Source: Methanobacteriota archaeon
GTDB taxonomy: Archaea; Thermoplasmatota; Poseidoniia; Poseidoniales; Thalassarchaeaceae
Reading direction: 5' to 3'
Assembly: GCA_002720055.1 (NCBI GenBank)
Contig: PBGH01000026.1
Location: 1-14,410 of the forward strand
Length of the DNA: 14,410 bases
Shown here: positions 7,806-14,410 of the stretch, one piece after another
Layout of the letters: every line of letters begins with the position of its first letter
Position numbering within the stretch: the stretch's first letter is position 1
Translations under genes and position numbers: made by a program
The notes under the pieces: model-generated
Database searches by the model: none
Told to the model about the DNA's origin: nothing
The model's input: only the letters and a program-made list of their open reading frames with translations

Positions 7806-7866
7806 GTAACTGAACGTGAGCAGTGACTTTTCATTACATCGGTCACATTGAGGCCACGGCAGTTAC
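7806..7866. repeat. Inverted repeat GTAACTG...CAGTTAC in the divergent control region
   Basis: GTAACTG (7806-7812) and its exact complement CAGTTAC (7860-7866) flank 47 bp of the intergenic region. A direct repeat gccacg precedes each arm (7801-7806 and 7853-7858). One arm touches the start codon of the minus-strand gene; the other lies just upstream of the TATA candidate for the plus-strand gene. This placement would suit an operator acting on both genes. Seven bases can match by chance, so this is only a candidate. Confidence 0.3.
7828..7838 (-). promoter_or_regulatory. TATA-like box for the YfaP-like gene
   Basis: On the minus strand the sequence reads tgtaatgaaaa, located 23-33 bp upstream of the GTG start at 7805. 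That is the expected TATA distance for a leaderless archaeal transcript starting at the start codon. No Shine-Dalgarno sequence is visible before the GTG, which fits leaderless initiation. Confidence 0.4.
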
Positions 7867-7867
7867 A

Positions 7868-7879
7868 AAACCATTTATC
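7868..7879 (+). promoter_or_regulatory. TATA-like box for the giant envelope gene
   Basis: The stretch aaaccatttatc contains an A-rich BRE-like start and the TATA-like core atttatc (7873-7879). Transcription about 25 bp further on would start near 7900 and give a leader of about 35 bases holding the strong ribosome site at 7916-7926. A second AT-rich stretch, tttcataatcat (7888-7899), is an alternative. Confidence 0.35.
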
Positions 7880-7906
7880 GCCGGTTGTTTCATAATCATG
7901 GTTAGT

Positions 7907-7926
7907 CTCCTCTACGAGGAGGGGAG
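7907..7926 (+). promoter_or_regulatory. Shine-Dalgarno site partly hidden in a perfect hairpin
   Basis: The ribosome site gaggaggggag (7916-7926) lies 8 bases before the ATG at 7935 and decides that start. Its first six bases (gaggag, 7916-7921) are exactly complementary to ctcctc (7907-7912) with a 3-base loop, tac. Folding would hide half of the site while leaving ggggag free, which could modulate translation of the large downstream gene. Confidence 0.5.
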
Positions 7927-7934
7927 CGCAAGCA

Positions 7935-10900
7935 ATGGGAACATACGCCATCTCGGACCACTCTTCTGATAGAGGAAATGTTTCACGAATGGCGTGCAAG
8001 GTCACGGTTCTGACTGCGATCCTCCTCATAATGCCCCTTTTGGCAGGAGTCCCGACTTATCCCGTAGAAGAATCTCCGATGATGACCTCAGGAAAGTCAA
8101 CAGATGCGGATGTAGCCGTAACCGATCTCAATGTGACTACTCCCTCATCCATGGTGTCCGGAGTCCCCACTCTTGCTCCACAAAATCACATCATCAGAGT
8201 GGGCATTGTTAACATCGGGGGAGGAGTTGGCGAAGGCGACCTAATACTCAGAGTAGGAGGAGTAGATGTAGACTCCAGAGACATTTCAATTAACCCGGGG
8301 CAGCAGGAGGTCCATTTGTTACTCTGGGACGCAACTAACGTCAGTGGAGCACAGGCAACTGGATTGAACATTGTTGCATTATGGGATACAACTGGAACTG
8401 ACTCCGACTCTTCAAATGACCAGTCTACTCTAAGCAATGTGGAGGTTAACGCTGTAGAATCGGCTTCAGACATCGCCGACTCCCTACCAGGTGAGGGAGA
8501 CTCCCTTGCTAGAGCCCAATGGCAGGGAGCAATCACGGGAGTAAATACGGGCAACCAACCAGTCAACGTTACTGCCCAACTCACCCTAACTCCAGTTCTA
8601 GGAGGATCGCCCGTTTCAATTACATCAACGACAGAGCAGGCAGACCCGGGCAGCCTATCGAGCTCTCCAGAGCCGGTCAACGTATCCATTAGCTTCGATG
8701 GTTCGAATCTTGAAGGAGACTACACCTTGGGAGGGAGCCTCCTAGTTGTCGGAGAAACTCAGTCAGTTGTAAATATCCCATCGAGACTAGTCAACTTCGT
8801 TGCTCTGAGGGCTACCTTGATTCCTGCCAACAACCGCAACGTCGACCCCGGATCATCGACTATCCTAAACTTCATTCTACAGAATTCAGGAGATACCGAC
8901 ACATTCACAGTCACACAATCAAACACCTCAGCAGTAGATGAATGGTGGGCCAATGTCCCACAAGGTGATGGCGAAAATCTGTACACTCAGGCAGATCCTC
9001 TGACAGTTCTGGAAGATCAGACGCAATCCATCCAGGTTCCGATTGAGGTTCCCGACGATGCAGCCAACGGCGATGCCGTTGTCGTCACGATCTCTGTCCA
9101 GAGCATAGGGGCGGGTTATGTTCTTGAGGCCAATACAATTGTGATGGCAGGAGGTACCTACCAATCAGAGATTTTCCAGAATCACAGTTATATCCAACCC
9201 GGAACAGGACCAGGTACGGATCCCGCAGTTCCCGCAGTCTACCTAGAAGACTTCGCAAATATTACTCCCGGGACACCTAAAACCCTAGACTACACCCTGA
9301 GAAATACAGGAACTGCCCCAGCGCAATTTCAAATCAGTGTAGGGGCAACGGAGGCTGTTCCGTACTGGACAATATACTGCCCAATCACGATCACTGATGT
9401 TCTACTTCCGGACGAGAACAGAACGATTCCGGTCACAATAACCACCCCAGAGCTAGAAATGCCACTGAATCCTTCCTGGAAGGTGTCTTCAATCGAAGAA
9501 GTGGATATCATTATCCAAGCGATACCCATGGAAGGAGGGATACCATCCACAAATCAGACAACACTAGTCATCGACAGTGTGGTAGAACTAGACATCCAAA
9601 TCACCGGAAGCCCTAGTGATGTTTCAGTAGATGATGTATTGGGCGGGAATACGGACAGATATGTGCCATTTGAGGTAACCATAGTTCACAATCTGGGCTC
9701 TGATGATACGCTTGCACAGGTAAGCTTGGTCCCAACAGGCGGGGAAGCTGATGGGAAGACCTTCGAAGGCAACACCCCACAATCCGATGCTAGCACTTCA
9801 GAACACACCAGGTGGATCGCATCAATCGGCCCCGGGAATATGGAACTCGAACCAGGAGAGATAGGATACGGGTTCGTTGGCATATCATTCAACGCGAACG
9901 AAGACTTCCCATATCCGGCAGCGGGAACTTTCAGGTTCGATTTCATTGCGACATCGAACTGGGCGTCATTTACAGATACGATATCGAAAAACGCTACTGC
10001 AAACGTCACCTTCACTATCGAAGAGCTCTGGACTGCAGAACTAATCTCAGGGCCCGTGGTCACTGGGGATCCAGCCGTACCTATGTCTGCCCAAGTGACT
10101 CTGAAGAATACGGGTAACGATGTGGCAAACTACAGCGTCCATTTTATTGAAATCCCCTCATGGGACATCTCCTTAGCAAGCAAGCAAGTCAACATGCTCA
10201 AATCTCGAACCAACCTTTTCCCGAATGGTGTGGATAGAAATCCCGAAGGGGACATGTTCACCATAACCGTGAATATAGTACCTCCATCTACGGCCAGTGC
10301 TGACGGATATCATGAAATCTGGATTTATGTCAACGGTACAGATGATTTAGGTGAAGACATGGGAACCCTCGCATATGCTCCAGTCTTCGTCAACCTCACA
10401 AAAGTAATTTCTGCAGAAATATCTCCAACGAAATCTGTCGCTGTTATAGATAGCGGAGAAAGCAGAGTAGGCCAGAAAACCATAATCCTACAACTCAACA
10501 ATACAGGCAACTCAAACGTCACCTATGACCTCACACTAACGAATTACGACAGTACTAGAATACAGGTTTCATTCGCGGATGACGGTACAGAGACTTACGA
10601 AAAACAGCAGTCAGTCGCTCCAGGCGCACAAGCGATAGTCAGAATTTATGCTACTGCTGGATCTTCAGCTAGAGCGGATGAGGATAGCAGGTTCGATATG
10701 ACGGTCCAACACGACGGATTGGTTCTTGCGACGAGCGAGATAACTGTTCAGGTCGCTCCGGACCACGCCATCATATTCATCGCTCCATCCGCTATTCAGG
10801 TTGCTCCAGGGAATACTGTGGAAATCCCATACACATTGACGAATTTGGGTAATCTGGTGGAGACACTAAACCTGACTGCAGAGTTTCCCGAGGGGGTGGG

Positions 10901-13118
10901 GAACTGGAGCTATTCAGTAAACGACTCAAACTTCTCAATAGCACCCGAGGAGAGCTACTCGGTAATGCTAACAATTAATCTCCCGGGACTCAATGAGGGA
11001 GGCTCAATCCTTGAGGCATACATGAATCACTCAGTCATCGTCAGAGCTGTAAACATCACAGACCCTTTTCCCACTTGGCCAACTTCCATCACAGTAAACG
11101 GTACAAGCCAACCAGTTCCAGTCAATCAGAGAAAATCTCTCGGCGGGGGGGTTCCAGCCGGGACAAGTTTACTCACCGTTGAGATACTCCCTGTTTTCGA
11201 TGTACAACTGACTCAAGCTCCTGATCGTATTGCCCTCGTCCCGGGAGTAGATAGAGTGATCCAATACGAATTGGAGAACAAGGGAAATGCCATGATGGAC
11301 CTAACAATCTCGTGGGACACCATAGACAGCGATCCAATAGAGAACAGGTTCGGAGTAGAAGCTATAGTCAGCTCAACCAGCCTCTCCTTGGCAGTGGGTG
11401 AAACTACTTCCCTGACATTTAGATTCAGCACCCTAGGCGATGATCATTACAAGGATGAGCCCGGAACCTTCGTTCTGACTCGGACACCCATAGGAGTAGA
11501 CGTCGACGCACAACAGGATAGCACTCCAATAGTAGTGGTAAGAGCCCAAACTGACGACGAGATTCTACTTAATGCAGATACGCCAGGAATGTACCAATGC
11601 GTAAATAATGATGATGATAGATGCAGGGAAATCAGGATTCCTTGGGTAAACATCAACCCTTCTGGTAGCACCAATGCCGCTGAGAGAGCGTACTCCCTAG
11701 GCCTCAATGGCAAGATAGTTCCCCAATTAGGAGGGGGATTCCAGTATGATGCATCAACAGATTTCCCAGAGAGGCTAGTCGCCTCGACCGCATACAAGGA
11801 GACCCACTGGAGCCTGAGCATCGACCACGACACTGAAACAGGCGCGGGGCAGTGTGTCCTCCTCGATGATGAGGGAACGGGTCTACTTGCTACTGAGGAT
11901 ACCGTGGCAAACTGTAATTCCCAGTGGGACATGGCTCCCACTACGCCCTACGATTTGGAACCAGGTGGAACTCATGGAGGAACCATCGTTATCCAAGTTC
12001 AAATTCCTCTTAGCTCTACGCTTGCGGCAGGCGATGGATGGGATATTTACCTACAACTGAGGAATCCAGAGGAGGACGCAAGTACGGAGTTTTCTACTGA
12101 TTTAGTCGTAAAAATCAGGATGAGCCAGTCAACAAACCCACAAATCAACAATGTCGAGTTCAGGGGTGGTGGTGTAGAGGGGGACTCGACCTTCATCGAT
12201 GTGAACATCATCAATGCAGGAAACGCAGTAATGCCTTCCAACGTCGAAATCAGCCTGAATTGCCCTGCATCTCCATATTTCACTATCACAGGGATGTCCT
12301 CCAATAAAGCGGTACCCGCCCTTCCCGCAGCTGGTAATCACACCGTTTCTTGGCCAGTGAAACTCAATCCAATACCCTGGTACAGCTCCTCGGAGAAGGT
12401 TGAATGTACTGCGAGCATCATCATCCCAAGTGATGTTGTCCAGCAAGGAGGAATCTTCGGGAACGTCCTTTCTGATGACATTAAACAAGAAGACCTACCA
12501 ATCGCGTCTTGGTCGACTCCTTCAGTAGATCTAGCAGGCGTTGGAATCCCATCCGCAGCTCTCGCTTTCTTTGTGATATTCTTTGGCGCGCTGTCTCTAC
12601 TTAGACAAGGAATGGATGATGACCAAGACCGACTCCATGCATCGGCCTACGTAGCATCTATGGCTTTCGGCACCCTATCCCTCTCGGCAATCTCCACTAT
12701 TCTTACTATAATCTGCGCGCTAGGCGCGATCATCTTCGCAGGTCTTGTTGCTTGGCTATCATCCAGCGAGCTACAGGCAATTCACGATGACAGGAAGAAG
12801 TCACGTATTGGTACTCGTTCCCTTATTGAGGACCATGACAAGGAGCAAGCGAATACAAGAAATGAGCTGAGAGCTATTATTTCATGCGCTCCCATCGCAT
12901 TCCTGCCATTCGTGCTGATTACTCCAGAACTTGCTATAGATTTGGGAGCTATCTCACTAGTATCGGTAATCGCATTTATGGCCTTATCACCCGTTATGGT
13001 ACATCTAATTCTGAGATTCCTCGACAGCTCTTATGACCGTCTTTATCGAGATTTGGCCGATATAGAGCTAAGGGCAATCAGAATCAAGAAGATTCTCGGT
13101 AGCGCCGGGAAGAAATAA
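7935..13118 (+). CDS. Giant exported multi-module beta-sandwich protein with multi-pass C-terminal membrane domain
   Basis: The product has 1727 residues. A hydrophobic signal segment (about 22-40, KVTVLTAILLIMPLLAG) indicates export; the ATG at 7989 would give a shorter, more typical leader, but the ATG at 7935 has the better ribosome site. The ectodomain (about 55-1530) consists of about eleven modules of 100-190 residues starting near residues 57, 190, 286, 406, 549, 697, 824, 944, 1088, 1205 and 1401. Several share the pattern LxNTGN... followed by LxPG and VxIxxP strands, as in CARDB/NEW3-type Ig-like domains. Module 10 carries four cysteines, including CVNNDDDRC. Membrane helices lie near 1537-1557, 1571-1590, 1589-1609, 1648-1666 and 1668-1694, with a polar loop at 1610-1646 and a charged cytoplasmic tail at 1697-1727. 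N-glycosylation sequons are frequent. Function is unknown; a cell-envelope scaffold or secretion/adhesion platform is inference. The next gene follows after 19 bp. Confidence 0.85.
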   Translation: MGTYAISDHSSDRGNVSRMACKVTVLTAILLIMPLLAGVPTYPVEESPMMTSGKSTDADVAVTDLNVTTPSSMVSGVPTLAPQNHIIRVGIVNIGGGVGEGDLILRVGGVDVDSRDISINPGQQEVHLLLWDATNVSGAQATGLNIVALWDTTGTDSDSSNDQSTLSNVEVNAVESASDIADSLPGEGDSLARAQWQGAITGVNTGNQPVNVTAQLTLTPVLGGSPVSITSTTEQADPGSLSSSPEPVNVSISFDGSNLEGDYTLGGSLLVVGETQSVVNIPSRLVNFVALRATLIPANNRNVDPGSSTILNFILQNSGDTDTFTVTQSNTSAVDEWWANVPQGDGENLYTQADPLTVLEDQTQSIQVPIEVPDDAANGDAVVVTISVQSIGAGYVLEANTIVMAGGTYQSEIFQNHSYIQPGTGPGTDPAVPAVYLEDFANITPGTPKTLDYTLRNTGTAPAQFQISVGATEAVPYWTIYCPITITDVLLPDENRTIPVTITTPELEMPLNPSWKVSSIEEVDIIIQAIPMEGGIPSTNQTTLVIDSVVELDIQITGSPSDVSVDDVLGGNTDRYVPFEVTIVHNLGSDDTLAQVSLVPTGGEADGKTFEGNTPQSDASTSEHTRWIASIGPGNMELEPGEIGYGFVGISFNANEDFPYPAAGTFRFDFIATSNWASFTDTISKNATANVTFTIEELWTAELISGPVVTGDPAVPMSAQVTLKNTGNDVANYSVHFIEIPSWDISLASKQVNMLKSRTNLFPNGVDRNPEGDMFTITVNIVPPSTASADGYHEIWIYVNGTDDLGEDMGTLAYAPVFVNLTKVISAEISPTKSVAVIDSGESRVGQKTIILQLNNTGNSNVTYDLTLTNYDSTRIQVSFADDGTETYEKQQSVAPGAQAIVRIYATAGSSARADEDSRFDMTVQHDGLVLATSEITVQVAPDHAIIFIAPSAIQVAPGNTVEIPYTLTNLGNLVETLNLTAEFPEGVGNWSYSVNDSNFSIAPEESYSVMLTINLPGLNEGGSILEAYMNHSVIVRAVNITDPFPTWPTSITVNGTSQPVPVNQRKSLGGGVPAGTSLLTVEILPVFDVQLTQAPDRIALVPGVDRVIQYELENKGNAMMDLTISWDTIDSDPIENRFGVEAIVSSTSLSLAVGETTSLTFRFSTLGDDHYKDEPGTFVLTRTPIGVDVDAQQDSTPIVVVRAQTDDEILLNADTPGMYQCVNNDDDRCREIRIPWVNINPSGSTNAAERAYSLGLNGKIVPQLGGGFQYDASTDFPERLVASTAYKETHWSLSIDHDTETGAGQCVLLDDEGTGLLATEDTVANCNSQWDMAPTTPYDLEPGGTHGGTIVIQVQIPLSSTLAAGDGWDIYLQLRNPEEDASTEFSTDLVVKIRMSQSTNPQINNVEFRGGGVEGDSTFIDVNIINAGNAVMPSNVEISLNCPASPYFTITGMSSNKAVPALPAAGNHTVSWPVKLNPIPWYSSSEKVECTASIIIPSDVVQQGGIFGNVLSDDIKQEDLPIASWSTPSVDLAGVGIPSAALAFFVIFFGALSLLRQGMDDDQDRLHASAYVASMAFGTLSLSAISTILTIICALGAIIFAGLVAWLSSSELQAIHDDRKKSRIGTRSLIEDHDKEQANTRNELRAIISCAPIAFLPFVLITPELAIDLGAISLVSVIAFMALSPVMVHLILRFLDSSYDRLYRDLADIELRAIRIKKILGSAGKK

Positions 13119-13123
13119 GAATA

Positions 13124-13130
13124 GGGAGGG
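13124..13130 (+). promoter_or_regulatory. Ribosome binding site fixing a TTG start
   Basis: GGGAGGG sits 7 bases before the TTG at 13138. The next in-frame ATG codon is far inside the helical region, so this site supports the rare TTG as the true start. It also shows that the gene is translated from within a longer transcript rather than as a leaderless message. Confidence 0.65.
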
Positions 13131-13137
13131 AAATAGA

Positions 13138-14181
13138 TTGGCAAAGAAACAAGCAGCCGCAGTCGGAGGCGCTGAGGCCACTCTGAAGAGGATAGACTTC
13201 ATCGAGGAAGAGGCTGAAAACATTCAGTTCGCAATCTGGGCGAACAGGCCGATAAGTGCCAATCGGAAACTAAAGAGCCTTTCTAGGGAACTAGATGAAG
13301 CCGAAGGACAAATCATGGATCTCTACAGAGCCCTATCCTCACTGGAGAGGTCTCTTGAAGAGCTTGAGGAGATGTCAGAAGGGGATCGTAATGCATGGGA
13401 CATTACCATGCTCGGACTCCAACACCTCAGAGAAGGAAACTGGGGCGCTGCCGCAGATTGTGTGGAGGGCGCAGTAGCATCAATGGGGAAAGAAGGCCTA
13501 GAGAGATCTCTGGGGACGCTAGGAAGGCATCTGAATGAGATGGGCGAACTAAGCGATATCGAGGAGATTGCACTGACACTAGTCAATCAAGGTAAGAATG
13601 CTTTAGATTCGGATTTAGCATCTGCCGCGAAGGCATTCGAGGATGCGATAAAGGCTCTCGGACCAGTCGCAGTCACGGAGGCAACAAGTCCCTTCCTTGT
13701 AAACAACTTTTTCTTGTCAGTAGGAACCACATGGCCCGAGGGAAATGACCACGGTCTGATGGTAATCACACTTGAGAATCTGGGGGAAAACAACATTTCT
13801 ACAATGAGGCTAGCACCCCCTATACCCTATGGGTGGTCAGCAACTCCCAAGATGTGCGAGATACCCGAAATCCCACCAGAGGGTTTCATAGAGATCGGAG
13901 TAGAGATCAGACCTTCCGGATCTTTCCCTCAGACTTCTCTTTTGGGAACCAGACTGAATGTCACCACCGGCTATCTTGCTGATTACGGGAACCTCAAGGT
14001 CCAGACTAGAATCGAGAACAGAACCCCTGCAACTATGGAGGGGGTCTTGGTCGACCCTTGGATGCCAGACGGCTTTGAGACCCTCCGACTACCACTTGTT
14101 GAGAATATAGGGCCCGGAGCGGTTGTCCACGTTCCTGTAGAGGTGCTCAATCTCCAGGAAGCTATGGGTATCGGAAGCTAG
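13138..14181 (+). CDS. Cytoplasmic helical/coiled-coil protein with C-terminal beta-sandwich domains
   Basis: I do not recognise a named family. The 347-residue protein has no signal peptide or membrane helix. Residues about 13-80 form a charged heptad-like helical region (LKSLSRELDEAEGQI, LSSLERSLEELEEM), probably a coiled coil. Residues 85-178 form helical pairs of tetratricopeptide-like character (HLREGNWGAAADCVEGAV, DLASAAKAFEDAIKALG). Residues 179-347 look like one or two beta-sandwich domains with the LENLGENNISTM pattern that recalls the Ig-like modules of the upstream giant protein. It follows that gene by 19 bp and very likely shares its transcript, so it may bind the giant protein's cytoplasmic tail (inference). 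Archaellin starts 87 bp downstream with its own promoter-like box. The start is the TTG supported by GGGAGGG. Confidence 0.78.
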   Translation: MAKKQAAAVGGAEATLKRIDFIEEEAENIQFAIWANRPISANRKLKSLSRELDEAEGQIMDLYRALSSLERSLEELEEMSEGDRNAWDITMLGLQHLREGNWGAAADCVEGAVASMGKEGLERSLGTLGRHLNEMGELSDIEEIALTLVNQGKNALDSDLASAAKAFEDAIKALGPVAVTEATSPFLVNNFFLSVGTTWPEGNDHGLMVITLENLGENNISTMRLAPPIPYGWSATPKMCEIPEIPPEGFIEIGVEIRPSGSFPQTSLLGTRLNVTTGYLADYGNLKVQTRIENRTPATMEGVLVDPWMPDGFETLRLPLVENIGPGAVVHVPVEVLNLQEAMGIGS

Positions 14182-14268
14182 ATTTATGCTCCTGTACCGA
14201 AAAACACCTAAATTCTCCATTAATATGATAAGTGATTAGTTTACCACATGGGTTTACAGGTGGACGCC
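14182..14268 (+). promoter_or_regulatory. Archaellin promoter and ribosome binding site
   Basis: This AT-rich gap contains attaatatgataa (14218-14230), a good TATA candidate. About 25 bp downstream the transcript would begin near 14250, leaving a short leader with AGGTGG (14258-14263), a ribosome site 5 bases before the ATG at 14269. No T-run terminator for the upstream gene is visible, so read-through from 13138-14181 is possible. Confidence 0.5.
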
Positions 14269-14410
14269 ATGAGCGAAGATTACCAACTAGCACAGAGAGA
14301 AAGAGAAGAAGGTTCGATAGGTATCGGAGCGATGATTGTTTTCATCGCCCTAATCCTTGTGGCCGCGGTCGCGTCGACGATAATCATCACGACCGCTGAG
14401 GAGCTACAAC
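14269..14410 (+). CDS. Archaellin (FlaB/ArlB-type) N-terminus, 3' partial
   Basis: Archaellins are the filament subunits of the archaellum; their class III signal is cut by the prepilin-type peptidase FlaK/ArlK, and the hydrophobic N-terminal helix packs in the filament core. Here residues 16-36 read SIGIGAMIVFIALILVAAVAS, matching the well-conserved archaellin start GIGTLIVFIAMVLVAAVAA, and cleavage is expected after Gly15. The leader REREEG is acidic just before the cut, where archaellins usually have Lys/Arg. The gene runs off the right edge after 47 codons. The ATG at 14269 was chosen because of its AGGTGG site; an in-frame ATG at 14248 would add seven residues and give an unusually long leader. 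Other archaellum genes would be expected to the right. Confidence 0.85.
   Translation, partial: MSEDYQLAQREREEGSIGIGAMIVFIALILVAAVASTIIITTAEELQ

Noticed and set aside
7784..8029. 81-codon minus-strand frame across the divergent control region
   Set aside because: It overlaps the starts of both neighbouring genes and their promoter candidates, and shows no recognisable domain.
11447..11941. 164-codon minus-strand frame inside the giant gene
   Set aside because: It is wholly opposite a well-supported coding region and has no domain or initiation signal.

Overview
The window looks like a piece of a marine planktonic archaeon of the Thermoplasmatota, most likely Marine Group II (Ca. Poseidoniales). 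Four things point there. There is an archaeal-type DNA primase large subunit with its Fe-S cysteines, and an archaeal MptE-type pterin pyrophosphokinase. A giant acidic surface protein ends in a run of thrombospondin type 3 calcium loops and a PGF-CTERM sorting tail. The right edge enters an archaellin gene. The lineage is inferred from gene content and protein style; no database search was possible.

Layout from left to right. (1) 1-4610 (+): the 3' part of a very large secreted adhesin-like gene whose 5' end lies off the window. It has Tyr/Trp-rich two-cysteine modules, two LDL-receptor-A-like acidic motifs, 19 thrombospondin type 3 units, a glycine linker and a PGF-CTERM tail. (2) 4622-5806 (-): priL, convergent with the adhesin, with only 11 bp between the stops and two overlapping hairpins there. 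(3) 5854-6621 (+): mptE-like gene, divergent from priL. (4) 6618-7805 (-): a membrane-anchored protein with two YfaP/DUF2135-like domains, overlapping mptE tail to tail by 4 bp. (5) 7806-7934: a 129-bp divergent control region with an inverted repeat, TATA candidates for both sides and a hairpin that covers part of the ribosome binding site. (6) 7935-13118 (+): a 1727-residue exported protein of about eleven beta-sandwich modules followed by four or five membrane segments. (7) 13138-14181 (+): a cytoplasmic helical/coiled-coil plus beta-sandwich protein, 19 bp downstream and probably in the same transcript. (8) 14269-14410 (+): the N-terminus of an archaellin, cut by the window edge, with its own TATA-like box.

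PriL and MptE are housekeeping genes (replication priming and pterin cofactor synthesis). The rest concerns the cell envelope. The most interesting part is the right half: a giant ectodomain protein with a multi-pass membrane base and a cytosolic partner gene, directly upstream of archaellin and divergent from a YfaP-like membrane protein. Together they may form an undescribed envelope or archaellum-associated assembly; this is inference from neighbourhood and architecture. No tRNA, rRNA, CRISPR array or insertion sequence was seen, and no gene-free stretch exceeds 300 bases.
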